From Cytobacillus stercorigallinarum (lineage in GTDB: Bacteria > Bacillota > Bacilli > Bacillales > Cytobacillaceae): a stretch of DNA of 64,000 nucleotides. The notes under the pieces were generated by a model. That model made no database searches and was not told where the DNA came from. It worked only from the letters and a program-made list of their open reading frames with translations. Where the stretch lies: the NCBI RefSeq assembly GCF_014836495.1, contig NZ_JACSQT010000001.1, positions 434,001 to 498,000 of the forward strand. The letters run 5' to 3'. Position numbers and translations under genes: made by a program. The number at the start of each line of letters is the position of its first letter. Position 1 is the stretch's first letter. Shown here piece by piece: positions 28,663-37,840 of this stretch.

Positions 28663-30807
28663 TTGAATAAGAAGAAGAAGAAGAATCGTGTGTCCTTTCG
28701 GTTGAACATGCTTTTCTTAATTGTCTTTGTGTTGTTCTCTGTACTTATTTTTAGATTAGGATTTGTTCAAATTGTCTACGGTGATGACTATAAACGAGAA
28801 ATTGAAAGAACAGAAGAAATCACTGTAAATAACCCAGTTCCTAGGGGAAAGATGTTTGATAGCACAGGAAAGATTATTGTCGATAATATCCCGCAGAATG
28901 CCATTACATATACGAATAATGGAGCTAGTCAAGAGGAAATGCTTGATACTGCTGAGAAATTAGCGGAACTAATTGAAAAAGATACAGAAAAAGTCACTGA
29001 ACGAGATGAAAAAGATTATTGGATTATGATTAATCCTGATCGAGCCGAAAAAAAGGTAACAGATAAAGAAAAGGATAGTATTCGTGAGAACGAAGAAGCC
29101 GATTACGATAAAGATGTGTACCAACTAACTTTAGATCGTATTACGGAAGAAGAATTGAATGAACTAACGGAAGAGGATTTGGAAGTCCTTGCTATCTATC
29201 GGGAATTCTCTAGTGGATATGCCTTTACTCCACAAGTTGTTAAAAACGAGGGAGTAACTGCAAAGGAGTTTGCCCTAGTAAGTGAAAATTTAGATTATCT
29301 TCCAGGGGTTGATACAACGACTGATTGGGACCGTTACTATGCTTTTGATAATACGTTGAAATCTGTCCTTGGTTCTGTTTCATCTTCTGAAGAAGGTATT
29401 CCGAAAGAAATGCTTGATTATTATTTAGCGAGAGATTATTCAAGGAATGACCGCGTAGGTAAAAGTTATCTTGAATATCAATACGAAGAAGTCCTCCATG
29501 GTCAAAAAGCCAAAGTGAAAAATGTCACTGATAAAGGTGGTACGATTCTAGAAACGGTGACAATTTCAGAAGGGCAACGGGGGAAAGACTTAGTTTTAAG
29601 TGTCGATATGGATTTACAATTAGCCACAGAAAAGATCATTGAAGAAGAGTTGCGTGCGGCTAAACAAACGGGAGGAACGGGTCTTTTAGATAGAGCCTAT
29701 GTCGTTTTAATGGATCCATATAGCGGAGAAATTTTAACAATGGCTGGAAGAAGGCTCGTGAAAGATGAAGAAACAGGCAAAACAAGAATGACGGATGATG
29801 CATTAGGGAATATAACGACCACTTATAATGCCGGTTCTGTAGTCAAAGGGGCTACGATTCTTACGGGCTATAAGGAAGGCGTAATTCAGCCTGGAACAGT
29901 TATTAATGACCAGCCATTAAAAATTGCTGGTACACCTGTGAAAAAATCTTGGAAAACGTTCGGGCCTATTAGTGATTTGTACGCATTAAGGGTTTCATCC
30001 AATGTGTATATGTTTGAAACAGCCATTCGAATTGGTGGCGGCACATATCGCTATAATAAATCATTGCCATTAGACCCTAAGGGATTTGATACAATTAGAG
30101 AATCGTTTGCTCAGTTTGGTTTAGGCGTTAGAACAGGGATTGATTTACCAAATGAACAAACAGGATTTAAAGGAATGAGTCAACTCCCTGGATTTATGTT
30201 GGACTTAGTGATTGGACAGTATGATACGTACTCTAATATGCAGCTTGTCCAGTATGTGTCCACGATTGCTAACGGCGGGAATAGAATGGAGCCTCATGTA
30301 GTAAAAGAAATTAGAGAACCTTTATTAGAAAATGAAGAGTTAGGCCCTATTGTAGAAGAAATATCGCCGAAAGTTTTAAATAAACTTGATATGGATGCAT
30401 CTTGGATTGAACGTGTAAAAGAAGGGTTCCGTCAAGTTGCACAAGAACAACAAGGTACAGCACTATCCTTCTTTGGTGATAAAGATTATAACCCTGCAGG
30501 TAAAACAGGAACAGCAGAGGCTTTCTATGATGGACCACTACGTAGTAATTATGATGAACCACCTGAAGTAATGAATATCAGCTATGTTGGTTATGCGCCT
30601 TCTGATAACCCAGAAGTGGCAATTGCTGTCATGGTCCCTTGGGCCTATGAAGGTGGAAGTGGCCATAAAGCAAACATGATTATTGCGGAACGCGTCATGG
30701 ACGAATACTTTAAATTAAAAGAAGAACGTGCGAAAGAAGAAAGTAAGAAACCAGAAGACTTAACGAAACAAGAAGTAATTGATGTTAACAAAGATGAGGA
30801 AGAATAA
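28663..30807 (+). CDS. pbpA: Class B penicillin-binding protein 2A (transpeptidase)
   Basis: Cell-wall D,D-transpeptidase for peptidoglycan cross-linking in side-wall elongation; 714 residues. A basic N-terminus and one membrane helix (about 12-33) anchor an extracellular dimerisation domain and the C-terminal transpeptidase with SxxK in AGSVVKGA, SxN in RVSSNVYMF and KTGT in AGKTGTAEAF. TTG 28663 is the start (MNKKKKKNRVSFRL); GAGGGAAG is about 15 bases upstream, a long spacing. The tail is acidic and lysine-rich. Position before pstS matches B. subtilis pbpA (yqgF). Confidence 0.93.
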   Translation: MNKKKKKNRVSFRLNMLFLIVFVLFSVLIFRLGFVQIVYGDDYKREIERTEEITVNNPVPRGKMFDSTGKIIVDNIPQNAITYTNNGASQEEMLDTAEKLAELIEKDTEKVTERDEKDYWIMINPDRAEKKVTDKEKDSIRENEEADYDKDVYQLTLDRITEEELNELTEEDLEVLAIYREFSSGYAFTPQVVKNEGVTAKEFALVSENLDYLPGVDTTTDWDRYYAFDNTLKSVLGSVSSSEEGIPKEMLDYYLARDYSRNDRVGKSYLEYQYEEVLHGQKAKVKNVTDKGGTILETVTISEGQRGKDLVLSVDMDLQLATEKIIEEELRAAKQTGGTGLLDRAYVVLMDPYSGEILTMAGRRLVKDEETGKTRMTDDALGNITTTYNAGSVVKGATILTGYKEGVIQPGTVINDQPLKIAGTPVKKSWKTFGPISDLYALRVSSNVYMFETAIRIGGGTYRYNKSLPLDPKGFDTIRESFAQFGLGVRTGIDLPNEQTGFKGMSQLPGFMLDLVIGQYDTYSNMQLVQYVSTIANGGNRMEPHVVKEIREPLLENEELGPIVEEISPKVLNKLDMDASWIERVKEGFRQVAQEQQGTALSFFGDKDYNPAGKTGTAEAFYDGPLRSNYDEPPEVMNISYVGYAPSDNPEVAIAVMVPWAYEGGSGHKANMIIAERVMDEYFKLKEERAKEESKKPEDLTKQEVIDVNKDEEE

Positions 30808-30842
30808 GCCTGTTTGTTTTGAAAAATACAAGCATTACAATC

Positions 30843-30890
30843 AAACTCGGATTCACACTGTTTTAAAGTGTGAATCCGAGTTATTTTTAT
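30843..30890 (+). terminator. Terminator after pbpA
   Basis: AACTCGGATTCACACT and AGTGTGAATCCGAGTT form a long near-perfect stem, followed by ATTTTTATT. Confidence 0.9.
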
Positions 30891-31106
30891 TCTTTTGTTT
30901 TGGTTTTTACAAAAATGGTAAAGAAGGCTCAGCGATAACTATACAACTACCTCTATATTTTCGTTCTTTTACCAAAGAGTCCCTCAAAAATTCCCCTGTC
31001 TATTATCCTTGCCTTTAAAGCATTGCAGGTAATGTTCACTCAATCGTTTGAAATAAAAATGATAGATGATTATTGCTAAATGTCACTTTACATTTCTTCA
31101 TATTGG

Positions 31107-31145
31107 TTTACAGAATATTTACACGATATTTATTTCCTATTAACG
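31107..31145 (+). promoter_or_regulatory. PhoP-box-like direct repeats upstream of pstS
   Basis: TTTACA at 31107, TTTACA at 31118, TTTATT at 31129 and TTAACG at 31140 repeat every 11 bases; another TTTACA is at 31087. PhoP of Bacillus binds such TT(A/T/C)ACA repeats at 11-base intervals before Pho-regulon genes. They lie 60-100 bases before the pstS start. The rest of the 397-base gap (30808-31204) shows only the pbpA terminator. Confidence 0.7.
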
Positions 31146-31204
31146 TTTAGGTCTTATGATGGGTTTGTAGGACAAAACAACTGATTTCTAGGGGGAATAT
31201 TCTA

Positions 31205-32179
31205 ATGAAGAAACGATTCAAGTATGTGGCATCAACATTAATGATTGGTTCTGTTCTTGCTTTTACAACGGCATGTGGAGCAAATGGCGGTGCGAACAGT
31301 TCTAGTAATGGAGAGCAAACAGCTAGTGAAGAGAATCAACAGTTACAAGGGGAAATCAAAATTGATGGCTCTTCTACAGTTTATCCTATTATGGAAGCTG
31401 TTGTTGAAGAATTCGGTATGAATCAGCCAGGCGTACAAGTATCGGTCGCTTCTTCTGGAACAGGTGGGGGATTTAAACAGTTTATAGCAGGTACAACGGA
31501 CATCAGTAACGCGTCAAGAGAAATTAAAGATGAAGAGAAAACCCAGGTGGAAGAAGCAGGAATTGAGTATTCAGAATTAAAGCTAGCCAACGATGGATTA
31601 TCAGTCGTTGTGAATAAAGAGAATGATTGGGTCGATTCACTTACTATCGAAGAATTGAAAGAATTATGGATCGATTCGGGTGAAACAAAAAAATGGTCAG
31701 ATATACGACCAGAATGGCCGGATGAAGAAATCAAATTTTATTCTCCAGGAACAGATTCCGGAACATATGATTACTTTAATGAAATCATTCTGGAAGATGA
31801 GCCGATTGTCGAACAAGCAACACTGTCAGAAGATGATAACATCCTTGTTCAAGGTGTAGCTGGGGATGAAAATGCGATTGGGTTCTTTGGATTTGCTTAT
31901 TATGTTGAGAATCAAGATAAGCTAAAAGTTGTCCCAATTGATGGCGGAAATGGCCCGGTTGAGCCGACTCATGACACGGTTGAATCAGGTGAGTATGCAC
32001 CATTATCTCGTCCACTTTATATCTACGTGAAAAACGAATCCTTAAAAAATGAAGAAACATATGAATTCGTTAAATTCACATTAGAAAATGCAGGAGCACT
32101 TTCAGAAGATGTCGGTTATGTGAAATTAAAAGACGAGGAATACGAAGCAGGGTTATCAACTATCGAAGGGTTAAAATAA
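31205..32179 (+). CDS. pstS: Phosphate ABC transporter substrate-binding lipoprotein
   Basis: Extracellular phosphate-binding lipoprotein of the high-affinity Pst system, 324 residues. Signal peptide with lipobox FTTAC and lipid-attached C24; the phosphate pocket includes IDGSSTVYPI near residue 56, SSGTGGGFKQF, and SPGTDSGTYDYF. ATG 31205 follows GGGGGAA. First gene of pstSCAB-phoU, behind PhoP-like repeats. Confidence 0.96.
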   Translation: MKKRFKYVASTLMIGSVLAFTTACGANGGANSSSNGEQTASEENQQLQGEIKIDGSSTVYPIMEAVVEEFGMNQPGVQVSVASSGTGGGFKQFIAGTTDISNASREIKDEEKTQVEEAGIEYSELKLANDGLSVVVNKENDWVDSLTIEELKELWIDSGETKKWSDIRPEWPDEEIKFYSPGTDSGTYDYFNEIILEDEPIVEQATLSEDDNILVQGVAGDENAIGFFGFAYYVENQDKLKVVPIDGGNGPVEPTHDTVESGEYAPLSRPLYIYVKNESLKNEETYEFVKFTLENAGALSEDVGYVKLKDEEYEAGLSTIEGLK

Positions 32180-32230
32180 GTATTTGAATGATGAATAGAA
32201 ATCATCATAGTAATGAAGGGGGGATCAACT

Positions 32231-33181
32231 ATGAATTTACATCAAGAAGAAAAAGCGATTTCTGTGCAAGAACTTATACAACAAAAAAAATCTAAAAGTC
32301 AAAATAAAATAAAGTCAGAAAAGATTGTTCCAGTTATCTTATTATTAACGGCGATTGTGTCAGTATTAACGACGATTGGGATCGTTGTGACATTATTTGT
32401 GGAAACAACGACTTTTTTCAGTCACGTTAGTATCAAAGAGTTTTTTACCGCACAAAAGTGGTACCCATTTTCTGAAACACAGGGCTCATATGGGATTCTA
32501 CCGCTAATATCAGGAACGTTAAAAGTTGCTCTTATAGCTGCAGTTGTGGCAGTCCCGATTGGTCTCGCTGTAGCTATTTTCTTGAGTGAGTATGCGAGTG
32601 ATCGAACAAGGAGAGTTATTAAACCTATTTTAGAAGTATTAGCAGGCATACCTACTATCGTTTATGGGTTTTTTGCTCTCACTTTTGTGACACCGGTGCT
32701 TAGAGAAATGATCCCATCCCTGCAAATATTCAATGCGCTTAGCCCAGGGATCGTTATCGGAATTATGATTACACCAATGATTGCCTCATTATCAGAAGAT
32801 GCCATGTCGTCTGTACCTAAAGTGATGAAAGAAGGGGCTTATGCATTAGGGGCAACCAAACTTGAAGTGGCCATTAAAATTGTTATCCCTGCCGCTGTTT
32901 CAGGTATAGTCGCTTCTATTGTATTAGCCATTTCAAGAGCGATTGGTGAAACAATGATTGTTGCTGTCGCAGGAGGCTCTACGCCTAATTTAAGCTTTGA
33001 TGTGACAAGTAGTATTCAAACAATGACGGCTTATATTGTCCAAGTCAGTCAGGGAGATGCTGGATATGGTACGACCATCTATTATAGTATCTACGCAGTT
33101 GGATTTACATTGTTTATTTTCACCTTGTTCATGAATATGCTCGCCCAATTCATCTCCAAGCGCTTTAGGGAGGAATACTAG
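32231..33181 (+). CDS. pstC: Phosphate ABC transporter permease PstC
   Basis: Inner-membrane permease subunit, 316 residues. A cytosolic basic N-terminus (about 40 residues) is followed by six hydrophobic helices and the ABC permease EAA loop (EGAYALGATKLEVAIKIVIP). Works with PstA, PstB and PstS in phosphate import. Start ATG 32231 follows AGGGGGG; the upstream in-frame start at 32213 would lie before the SD. Confidence 0.95.
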   Translation: MNLHQEEKAISVQELIQQKKSKSQNKIKSEKIVPVILLLTAIVSVLTTIGIVVTLFVETTTFFSHVSIKEFFTAQKWYPFSETQGSYGILPLISGTLKVALIAAVVAVPIGLAVAIFLSEYASDRTRRVIKPILEVLAGIPTIVYGFFALTFVTPVLREMIPSLQIFNALSPGIVIGIMITPMIASLSEDAMSSVPKVMKEGAYALGATKLEVAIKIVIPAAVSGIVASIVLAISRAIGETMIVAVAGGSTPNLSFDVTSSIQTMTAYIVQVSQGDAGYGTTIYYSIYAVGFTLFIFTLFMNMLAQFISKRFREEY

Positions 33182-33182
33182 T

Positions 33183-34061
33183 ATGAAATTAATTAATCAT
33201 GATCAAGTACTAAAGAAAATGTCACCACGAAAATGGAAGAATTCCGTTTTTAAAGGTTTGTTCATGTTTGCGACTGCATTGGCATTAGTGGTTCTTGCGA
33301 TATTATTGTATCGCATAATCACTCAAGGAATTGGATATTTAGACTGGCAGTTTTTGCAATCCTTACCTTCACGTAATCCAGAACAAGCGGGTATTAAAAC
33401 AGCTTTAATAGGGACGATTTGGTTAATGGGCGTTGTTGCCCCTGTAACGCTTATACTTGGTGTAGGAACAGCCATTTACTTAGAGGAGTATGCGAGTAAA
33501 AATAAGTTTACCTCACTGATACAGATTAATATCTCTAACTTAGCTGGTGTTCCGTCGATTGTTTTTGGATTATTAGGATTAACGGTTTTTGTGAGAGCAT
33601 TAACTTTAGGGACAAGTGTATTGGCCGCAGGCTTAACGATGAGTTTACTAGTATTACCAATCATAATCGTCGCATCTCAAGAGGCGATTCGAAGTGTACC
33701 GATGGAGCTAAGAGAAGCATCATTTGGAATGGGAGCTAATAAATGGCAAACAATTGTAAGGGTGGTTATGCCTGCTGCATTACCTGGCATATTAACAGGA
33801 ACCATTTTAGCTCTCTCTCGTGCAATCGGGGAAACGGCACCATTAGTAGTGCTTGGTTTACCACTTTTCTTAGCGTTTTTACCTCAATCTGTATTCGATA
33901 TGTTTACTGTCTTACCAATGCAAATCTATAACTGGACGAGTAGACCGCAAGAAGAGTTTCATGCCGTTGCAGCGGGGGGCATTATTGTCTTACTAATCAT
34001 GTTAATTGTGATGAATTCTATTGCTGTGTTAATCAGAAATAAATTTCAAAAAAGGTTTTAA
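33183..34061 (+). CDS. pstA: Phosphate ABC transporter permease PstA
   Basis: Second permease subunit, 292 residues, six hydrophobic helices, EAA loop [21 protein letters not shown] near residue 180. ATG 33183 is 1 base after the pstC stop and follows GGGAGG. Forms the membrane channel with PstC. Confidence 0.95.
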   Translation: MKLINHDQVLKKMSPRKWKNSVFKGLFMFATALALVVLAILLYRIITQGIGYLDWQFLQSLPSRNPEQAGIKTALIGTIWLMGVVAPVTLILGVGTAIYLEEYASKNKFTSLIQINISNLAGVPSIVFGLLGLTVFVRALTLGTSVLAAGLTMSLLVLPIIIVASQEAIRSVPMELREASFGMGANKWQTIVRVVMPAALPGILTGTILALSRAIGETAPLVVLGLPLFLAFLPQSVFDMFTVLPMQIYNWTSRPQEEFHAVAAGGIIVLLIMLIVMNSIAVLIRNKFQKRF

Positions 34062-34077
34062 ACGAGGAGTGGAGAAT

Positions 34078-34902
34078 ATGAGTACATTGGTTGCACCCAA
34101 AAAAGAAGCTGCCGATTCAATTTTCAACGACAAAAATCTTCATGCCAAAAATAAAGTTTATCAAACAAAAGAATTAAATCTATGGTATGGAAGTAATCAT
34201 GCATTAAAACAAATCAATTTAGATATTTATGAAAATGAAGTAACAGCGATAATCGGACCATCAGGATGTGGAAAATCGACATATATTAAAGCGTTGAACC
34301 GTATGATTGAAATGGTGCCATCAGTAAAAACATCGGGAGAAATTCAATATCGTGGACGTAATATTTTTGATAAACGTTACGGAGTAGAGGAATTAAGAAC
34401 AAAAGTGGGCATGGTGTTCCAAAAACCGAATCCCTTTCCTAAATCGATCTATGAAAATGTTGTTTATGGTCCGAGAATTCATGGTATAAGAGATAAGAAA
34501 GTGCTGAATCAAATTGTTGAAAAGAGTTTAAAAGGAGCAGCACTTTGGGATGAAGTAAAAGATAGATTGCAGGATAACGCTTACGGATTATCAGGTGGTC
34601 AACAACAAAGACTATGTATTGCAAGATGTCTGGCGATCGAACCGGATGTTATACTAATGGATGAACCTACTTCTGCATTAGACCCGATTTCTACACTAAA
34701 GGTAGAAGAGCTTGTACAAATATTAAAAAAAGAATATAGTATCATCATAGTGACACATAATATGCAACAAGCAGCTAGAATATCTGACCGAACGGCCTTT
34801 TTCTTAAATGGTGAAGTAGTAGAATTTGCAGAAACAGATAAAATCTTTTCTAATCCAACTGATAAGAGAACGGAAGATTATATTACCGGTAGGTTCGGTT
34901 AA
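34078..34902 (+). CDS. pstB: Phosphate ABC transporter ATP-binding protein PstB
   Basis: Cytosolic ATPase of the Pst importer, 274 residues, with Walker [10 protein letters not shown], signature LSGGQQQR, Walker [14 protein letters not shown] and the H-loop [11 protein letters not shown] 34078 follows GAGGAG; the earlier GTG at 34069 overlaps the SD. Only one pstB is present, unlike B. subtilis, which has two. Confidence 0.95.
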   Translation: MSTLVAPKKEAADSIFNDKNLHAKNKVYQTKELNLWYGSNHALKQINLDIYENEVTAIIGPSGCGKSTYIKALNRMIEMVPSVKTSGEIQYRGRNIFDKRYGVEELRTKVGMVFQKPNPFPKSIYENVVYGPRIHGIRDKKVLNQIVEKSLKGAALWDEVKDRLQDNAYGLSGGQQQRLCIARCLAIEPDVILMDEPTSALDPISTLKVEELVQILKKEYSIIIVTHNMQQAARISDRTAFFLNGEVVEFAETDKIFSNPTDKRTEDYITGRFG

Positions 34903-34925
34903 TTAAGTAAAGGAGACTGATTATA

Positions 34926-35585
34926 TTGCCAGTACGAGAGAAGTTTGATGAAGAATTAGCAGTATTAAGAGGGAAATTATTAGACTTAGGTCATTTTGCT
35001 GAAAATGCACTTTCTTTATCGATTCAGGCACTTGAGAATCATGATATAGAATTAGCTTTAGAGATTATGGAAAATGACACAAAGGCAAACATATTGTACG
35101 AAGAAATTAATGATTATGCCATTTTATTGATTGCAAAACAACAGCCAGTAGCTATTGACTTGCGAAGAATTATTGTCGCAATAAAGATAGCAACGGATAT
35201 TGAGAGAATTGCTGATTTTGCTGTCAATATTGCTAAATCCACTATTAGAATTGGGAAAGAAGACCATGTGAAGCCAATTGTTCATATTAAACAAATGCAT
35301 GCGATTTGCTTAACGATGTTAAACGATTCATTATCTGCTTTCAATGAAGAAGATCTTAAAAAAGCAAAAGCTGTTGCTGACATGGATGATGAAGTGGATG
35401 ATTTGTATGGGCAAACGATTGTTGATTTACTAAGAATAAGTGGTGAGCAATCCGAGCGAATTCCGCAAATTACTCAATTATCTTTTGTTTGTAGATATTT
35501 AGAACGTGCAGCAGATCATGTCACTAACATTTCTGAGCATATCTTCTATTTAGTGAAAGGTAAGCAATTTGATTTGAATGATTGA
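34926..35585 (+). CDS. phoU: Phosphate transport regulatory protein PhoU
   Basis: Two-repeat helical PhoU protein, 219 residues, with the metal-binding ExxxD-type motifs IATDIERIADFAVNIAK and FVCRYLERAADHVTNISE. In other bacteria PhoU connects Pst to the PhoR sensor. TTG 34926 follows AAGGAGACTGA. Last gene of the pst operon. B. subtilis has no PhoU here, so the operon is a different version. Confidence 0.93.
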   Translation: MPVREKFDEELAVLRGKLLDLGHFAENALSLSIQALENHDIELALEIMENDTKANILYEEINDYAILLIAKQQPVAIDLRRIIVAIKIATDIERIADFAVNIAKSTIRIGKEDHVKPIVHIKQMHAICLTMLNDSLSAFNEEDLKKAKAVADMDDEVDDLYGQTIVDLLRISGEQSERIPQITQLSFVCRYLERAADHVTNISEHIFYLVKGKQFDLND

Positions 35586-35592
35586 TAAAAGT

Positions 35593-35628
35593 AACGAACC
35601 TCTTTCATCATAGAGGTTCGTTCTTTTA
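35593..35628 (+). terminator. Terminator after phoU
   Basis: AACGAACCTCT and AGAGGTTCGTT pair around TTCATCAT, followed by CTTTTATTT. Confidence 0.88.
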
Positions 35629-35670
35629 TTTATAAGAACATCATGTGAATCTTATTTATTTGATTTAAAA

Positions 35671-36441
35671 TTAGTTACTGATCCAACCGCCGTCGACTAC
35701 CAATTCTATTCCATTAACAAATTTAGATTCGTCTGATGCAAGGTATAAGTATGCATTTGCAATATCCAATGATTCTCCAGCATAAGGAGGTAATGGAGTT
35801 AAACCTTTATAGTTCTCTCCCATTTCTTCTTGTGTTTTAATTCCAGCTTTCTCAACCATACCTGTAAAGATTGCACCAGGATGTACGGAATTCACTCGGA
35901 TATTATCTTTTCCAAACCACTGAGCACCATGTTTAGTAAGTGCTCTAACTGCGCCTTTGGATGCACTGTACGCTGCCCCTTGTGCATCAGCGACTCCACC
36001 CACAATTGCTGCAATGGAAGATGTATTAATAATTGACCCTTTGCCATTCTGTTGCATATAAGGTATAACGGATTTCATTCCAAGCCATACACCCGTTGTA
36101 TTAATGGCCATCACTTTATTCCAGTCATCTAATTCTGCTTCTAAAATTCCTTTAGCCATATGAATTCCTGCATTATTGACTAAAATATCAATCTTACCGT
36201 ATTTCTCTATTGTCGTTTGAACGACATTTAACCATGATTCTTGGCTTGAAACATCTAATTTTAATGCAATGGCTTCTCCACCATTATTAATAATTTCCTC
36301 AACTTTCACTTGTAAAGCGTCTTCAACTATATCAGTTGCTACAATTTGAGCGCCTTCTTTTGCGAAAATTTGTGCACCTGCCAAACCCATTCCGCTAGCT
36401 GCACCAGTGATAATAGCCACTTTTCCAGTTAATCTACCCAT
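35671..36441 (-). CDS. SDR-family oxidoreductase
   Basis: NAD(P)-dependent short-chain dehydrogenase, 256 residues. Rossmann motif TGAASGMG (12-19), NNAG (89-92), catalytic Ser141/142, Y158 and K162 in YSASK. D37 after the second strand (VATDIV) suggests NAD preference. It resembles 3-alpha/20-beta-hydroxysteroid and cyclopentanol dehydrogenases, but the substrate is unknown. The start ATG 36441 has AAAGGGG upstream on the minus strand. It is divergent from a TetR regulator gene. Confidence 0.9.
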   Translation of the reverse strand: MGRLTGKVAIITGAASGMGLAGAQIFAKEGAQIVATDIVEDALQVKVEEIINNGGEAIALKLDVSSQESWLNVVQTTIEKYGKIDILVNNAGIHMAKGILEAELDDWNKVMAINTTGVWLGMKSVIPYMQQNGKGSIINTSSIAAIVGGVADAQGAAYSASKGAVRALTKHGAQWFGKDNIRVNSVHPGAIFTGMVEKAGIKTQEEMGENYKGLTPLPPYAGESLDIANAYLYLASDESKFVNGIELVVDGGWISN

Positions 36442-36461
36442 ATAAAAGTCCCCTTTAGATA

Positions 36462-36467
36462 ATTATA
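36462..36467 (-). promoter_or_regulatory. Probable -10 box of the SDR gene
   Basis: TATAAT on the minus strand, 21 bases from the SDR start codon. The -35 region would fall over the cre-like palindrome at 36489-36504; a good -35 hexamer at 17-base spacing is not visible, so activation or weak expression is possible. Confidence 0.45.
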
Positions 36468-36488
36468 GAATTTAGCTTTTAAACATTG

Positions 36489-36504
36489 TTGTAATCGATT
36501 ACAA
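36489..36504. promoter_or_regulatory. Palindromic cre-like operator between SDR and TetR genes
   Basis: TTGTAATCGATTACAA is a perfect 16-base palindrome. Its first 15 bases fit every position of the cre consensus WTGNAANCGNWNNCW. It sits 22 bases upstream of the SDR -10 box, where bound CcpA would block the -35. It could instead be the TetR operator; the CG centre favours CcpA. Confidence 0.7.
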
Positions 36505-36537
36505 TACCACTATAATTATTTTTGTTTTCTTTAACAA

Positions 36538-36563
36538 CCAACAAAAAGGTTTATATTTGTTGG
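36538..36563. promoter_or_regulatory. Inverted repeat before the TetR gene (candidate TetR operator)
   Basis: CCAACAAA (36538-36545) and TTTGTTGG (36556-36563) are a perfect 8-base inverted repeat with a 10-base spacer. It lies 27 bases before the TetR start, in the divergent promoter region, and is the right kind of site for a TetR-family dimer pair. Inference only. Confidence 0.5.
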
Positions 36564-36589
36564 GGTTATAAGGAGAGGTGGATAAGTTA

Positions 36590-37180
36590 ATGAGTAAAAA
36601 TCTAATCACTGAACAAAGGATTAAAGATGCTCTGGTTACATTATTACTACTAAAACCCTTTCATAAAATTACAATAACTGACTTAACAACTACTGCAAAT
36701 ATTAATCGAAGCACATATTATTACCATTACTATAGAAAAGAAGAAGTTCTAAAAGAAGTGATGGACGAAGCAATTGGGGACTTAATCTCCAAGATGGAAA
36801 ATAGTACTTTGAATCAACGAGATTATGAAATTGACCAAAGTATTTTACCTTCTACAAAAGAATTATTTAACCATATATTTAAATATAGACATTATTATAA
36901 GTCTCTATTACAAAGTGATGTTTCTTATACGTTTGAAAATAAATTTATAAAAGCACTTAAGCAATATGTTAATAATATTCAAATAGACTTTGGAGGAGAT
37001 GATAATTTTGTGATAGATCATAAATTATATACAAATTACCAGGCGTATACTATTTTGGGTTTTATTAAGCATTGGATTGATACAGAGTTTGAAGAATCGC
37101 CCATTTATTTATCTGAACAACTAACATCTTTATTGCATGTAAAGGTAAATTCTGTTTCATTTACTAGAAAATTGAAATAA
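36590..37180 (+). CDS. TetR/AcrR family transcriptional regulator
   Basis: TetR-type regulator, 196 residues, with the N-terminal helix-turn-helix (residues 10-55: FHKITITDLTTTANINRSTY, then YYHYYRKEEVLKEVMDEA). The C-terminal ligand domain is of the DhaS-like TetR type, by general layout. ATG 36590 is preferred, 8 bases after GAGGTGG; GTG 36578 would begin inside the SD. Divergent from the SDR gene, which it probably controls. Confidence 0.85.
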   Translation: MSKNLITEQRIKDALVTLLLLKPFHKITITDLTTTANINRSTYYYHYYRKEEVLKEVMDEAIGDLISKMENSTLNQRDYEIDQSILPSTKELFNHIFKYRHYYKSLLQSDVSYTFENKFIKALKQYVNNIQIDFGGDDNFVIDHKLYTNYQAYTILGFIKHWIDTEFEESPIYLSEQLTSLLHVKVNSVSFTRKLK

Positions 37181-37313
37181 AGTAGTAGGGATTTTTTGTG
37201 ATAAGGAACCTTTTTTATTTAATAGATCAAGCGGGGAAGTTAAGTGTCAATTTCTAAATTGGACGGGTGTATTGAACGAAGTGGTAACTATATTTTTCTG
37301 TAATTTAATAATA

Positions 37314-37355
37314 GAAGGCTGTAATTAACTCTATTTTATGAGTGTAATTGCAGCC
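37314..37355. terminator. Large imperfect hairpin between TetR and MltG-like genes
   Basis: AGGCTGTAATTAACTC and GAGTGTAATTGCAGCCT pair imperfectly around TATTTTAT. Neither strand has a clean T tract, so termination is possible but unproved; it lies between convergent genes. Confidence 0.5.
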
Positions 37356-37387
37356 TAGTAAGATTTATTGAGATAGGGTTTCGCTTT

Positions 37388-37840
37388 CTATGATTTGCTA
37401 AATAAATCAGCAAGCTCTTTATACGACTGTTGATTATTTACTTTATATGTACCAACACGTAGCTTTTGACTATAATTGAATTCTTTTAAAAAGCTAGTAA
37501 AGTCCTCACTATATTCAATGATGCCCGCCTCTTCAAGTTGCTTCGCAATCTCTTGCGGAAGCATGCCACTCTCGATTTTTATTTCTGTTGTAATGGTAGT
37601 ATCTTCTTTAGGTAATTCTTCCTGTTGTTTATTAAGTTCTAATTTTTCTTCAACGAGTTTATCAATCTCATCATCCGTCAAAACATGATAACCTTGTTCT
37701 TTTACATAAGTTTGAGCCTTTGTCTTATCAATCATTTGCTTGTCCTTGTTCTCGTCATTCATTAGCATATAACCAATAAGAAGAATAAGGGTTGTACAAA
37801 ATACACCAGTTGAAAAGGCTCTTAAAAGATATTTATTCAT
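37388..37840 (-). CDS. Small membrane protein with MltG/YceG-like N-terminal domain
   Basis: 150 residues: N-terminal membrane helix (about 9-27), a charged helix, then residues 85-148 (SGMLPQEIAKQLEEAGIIEY, LRVGTYKVNNQQSYKELADL) that match the LysM-like N-terminal domain of MltG (YceG) lytic transglycosylases. The catalytic domain is absent, so it cannot cut glycan and may bind it. ATGA overlap with the upstream gene shows coupling. It occupies the yqzD position of B. subtilis, but I am not certain of the orthology. Confidence 0.72.
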   Translation of the reverse strand: MNKYLLRAFSTGVFCTTLILLIGYMLMNDENKDKQMIDKTKAQTYVKEQGYHVLTDDEIDKLVEEKLELNKQQEELPKEDTTITTEIKIESGMLPQEIAKQLEEAGIIEYSEDFTSFLKEFNYSQKLRVGTYKVNNQQSYKELADLFSKS

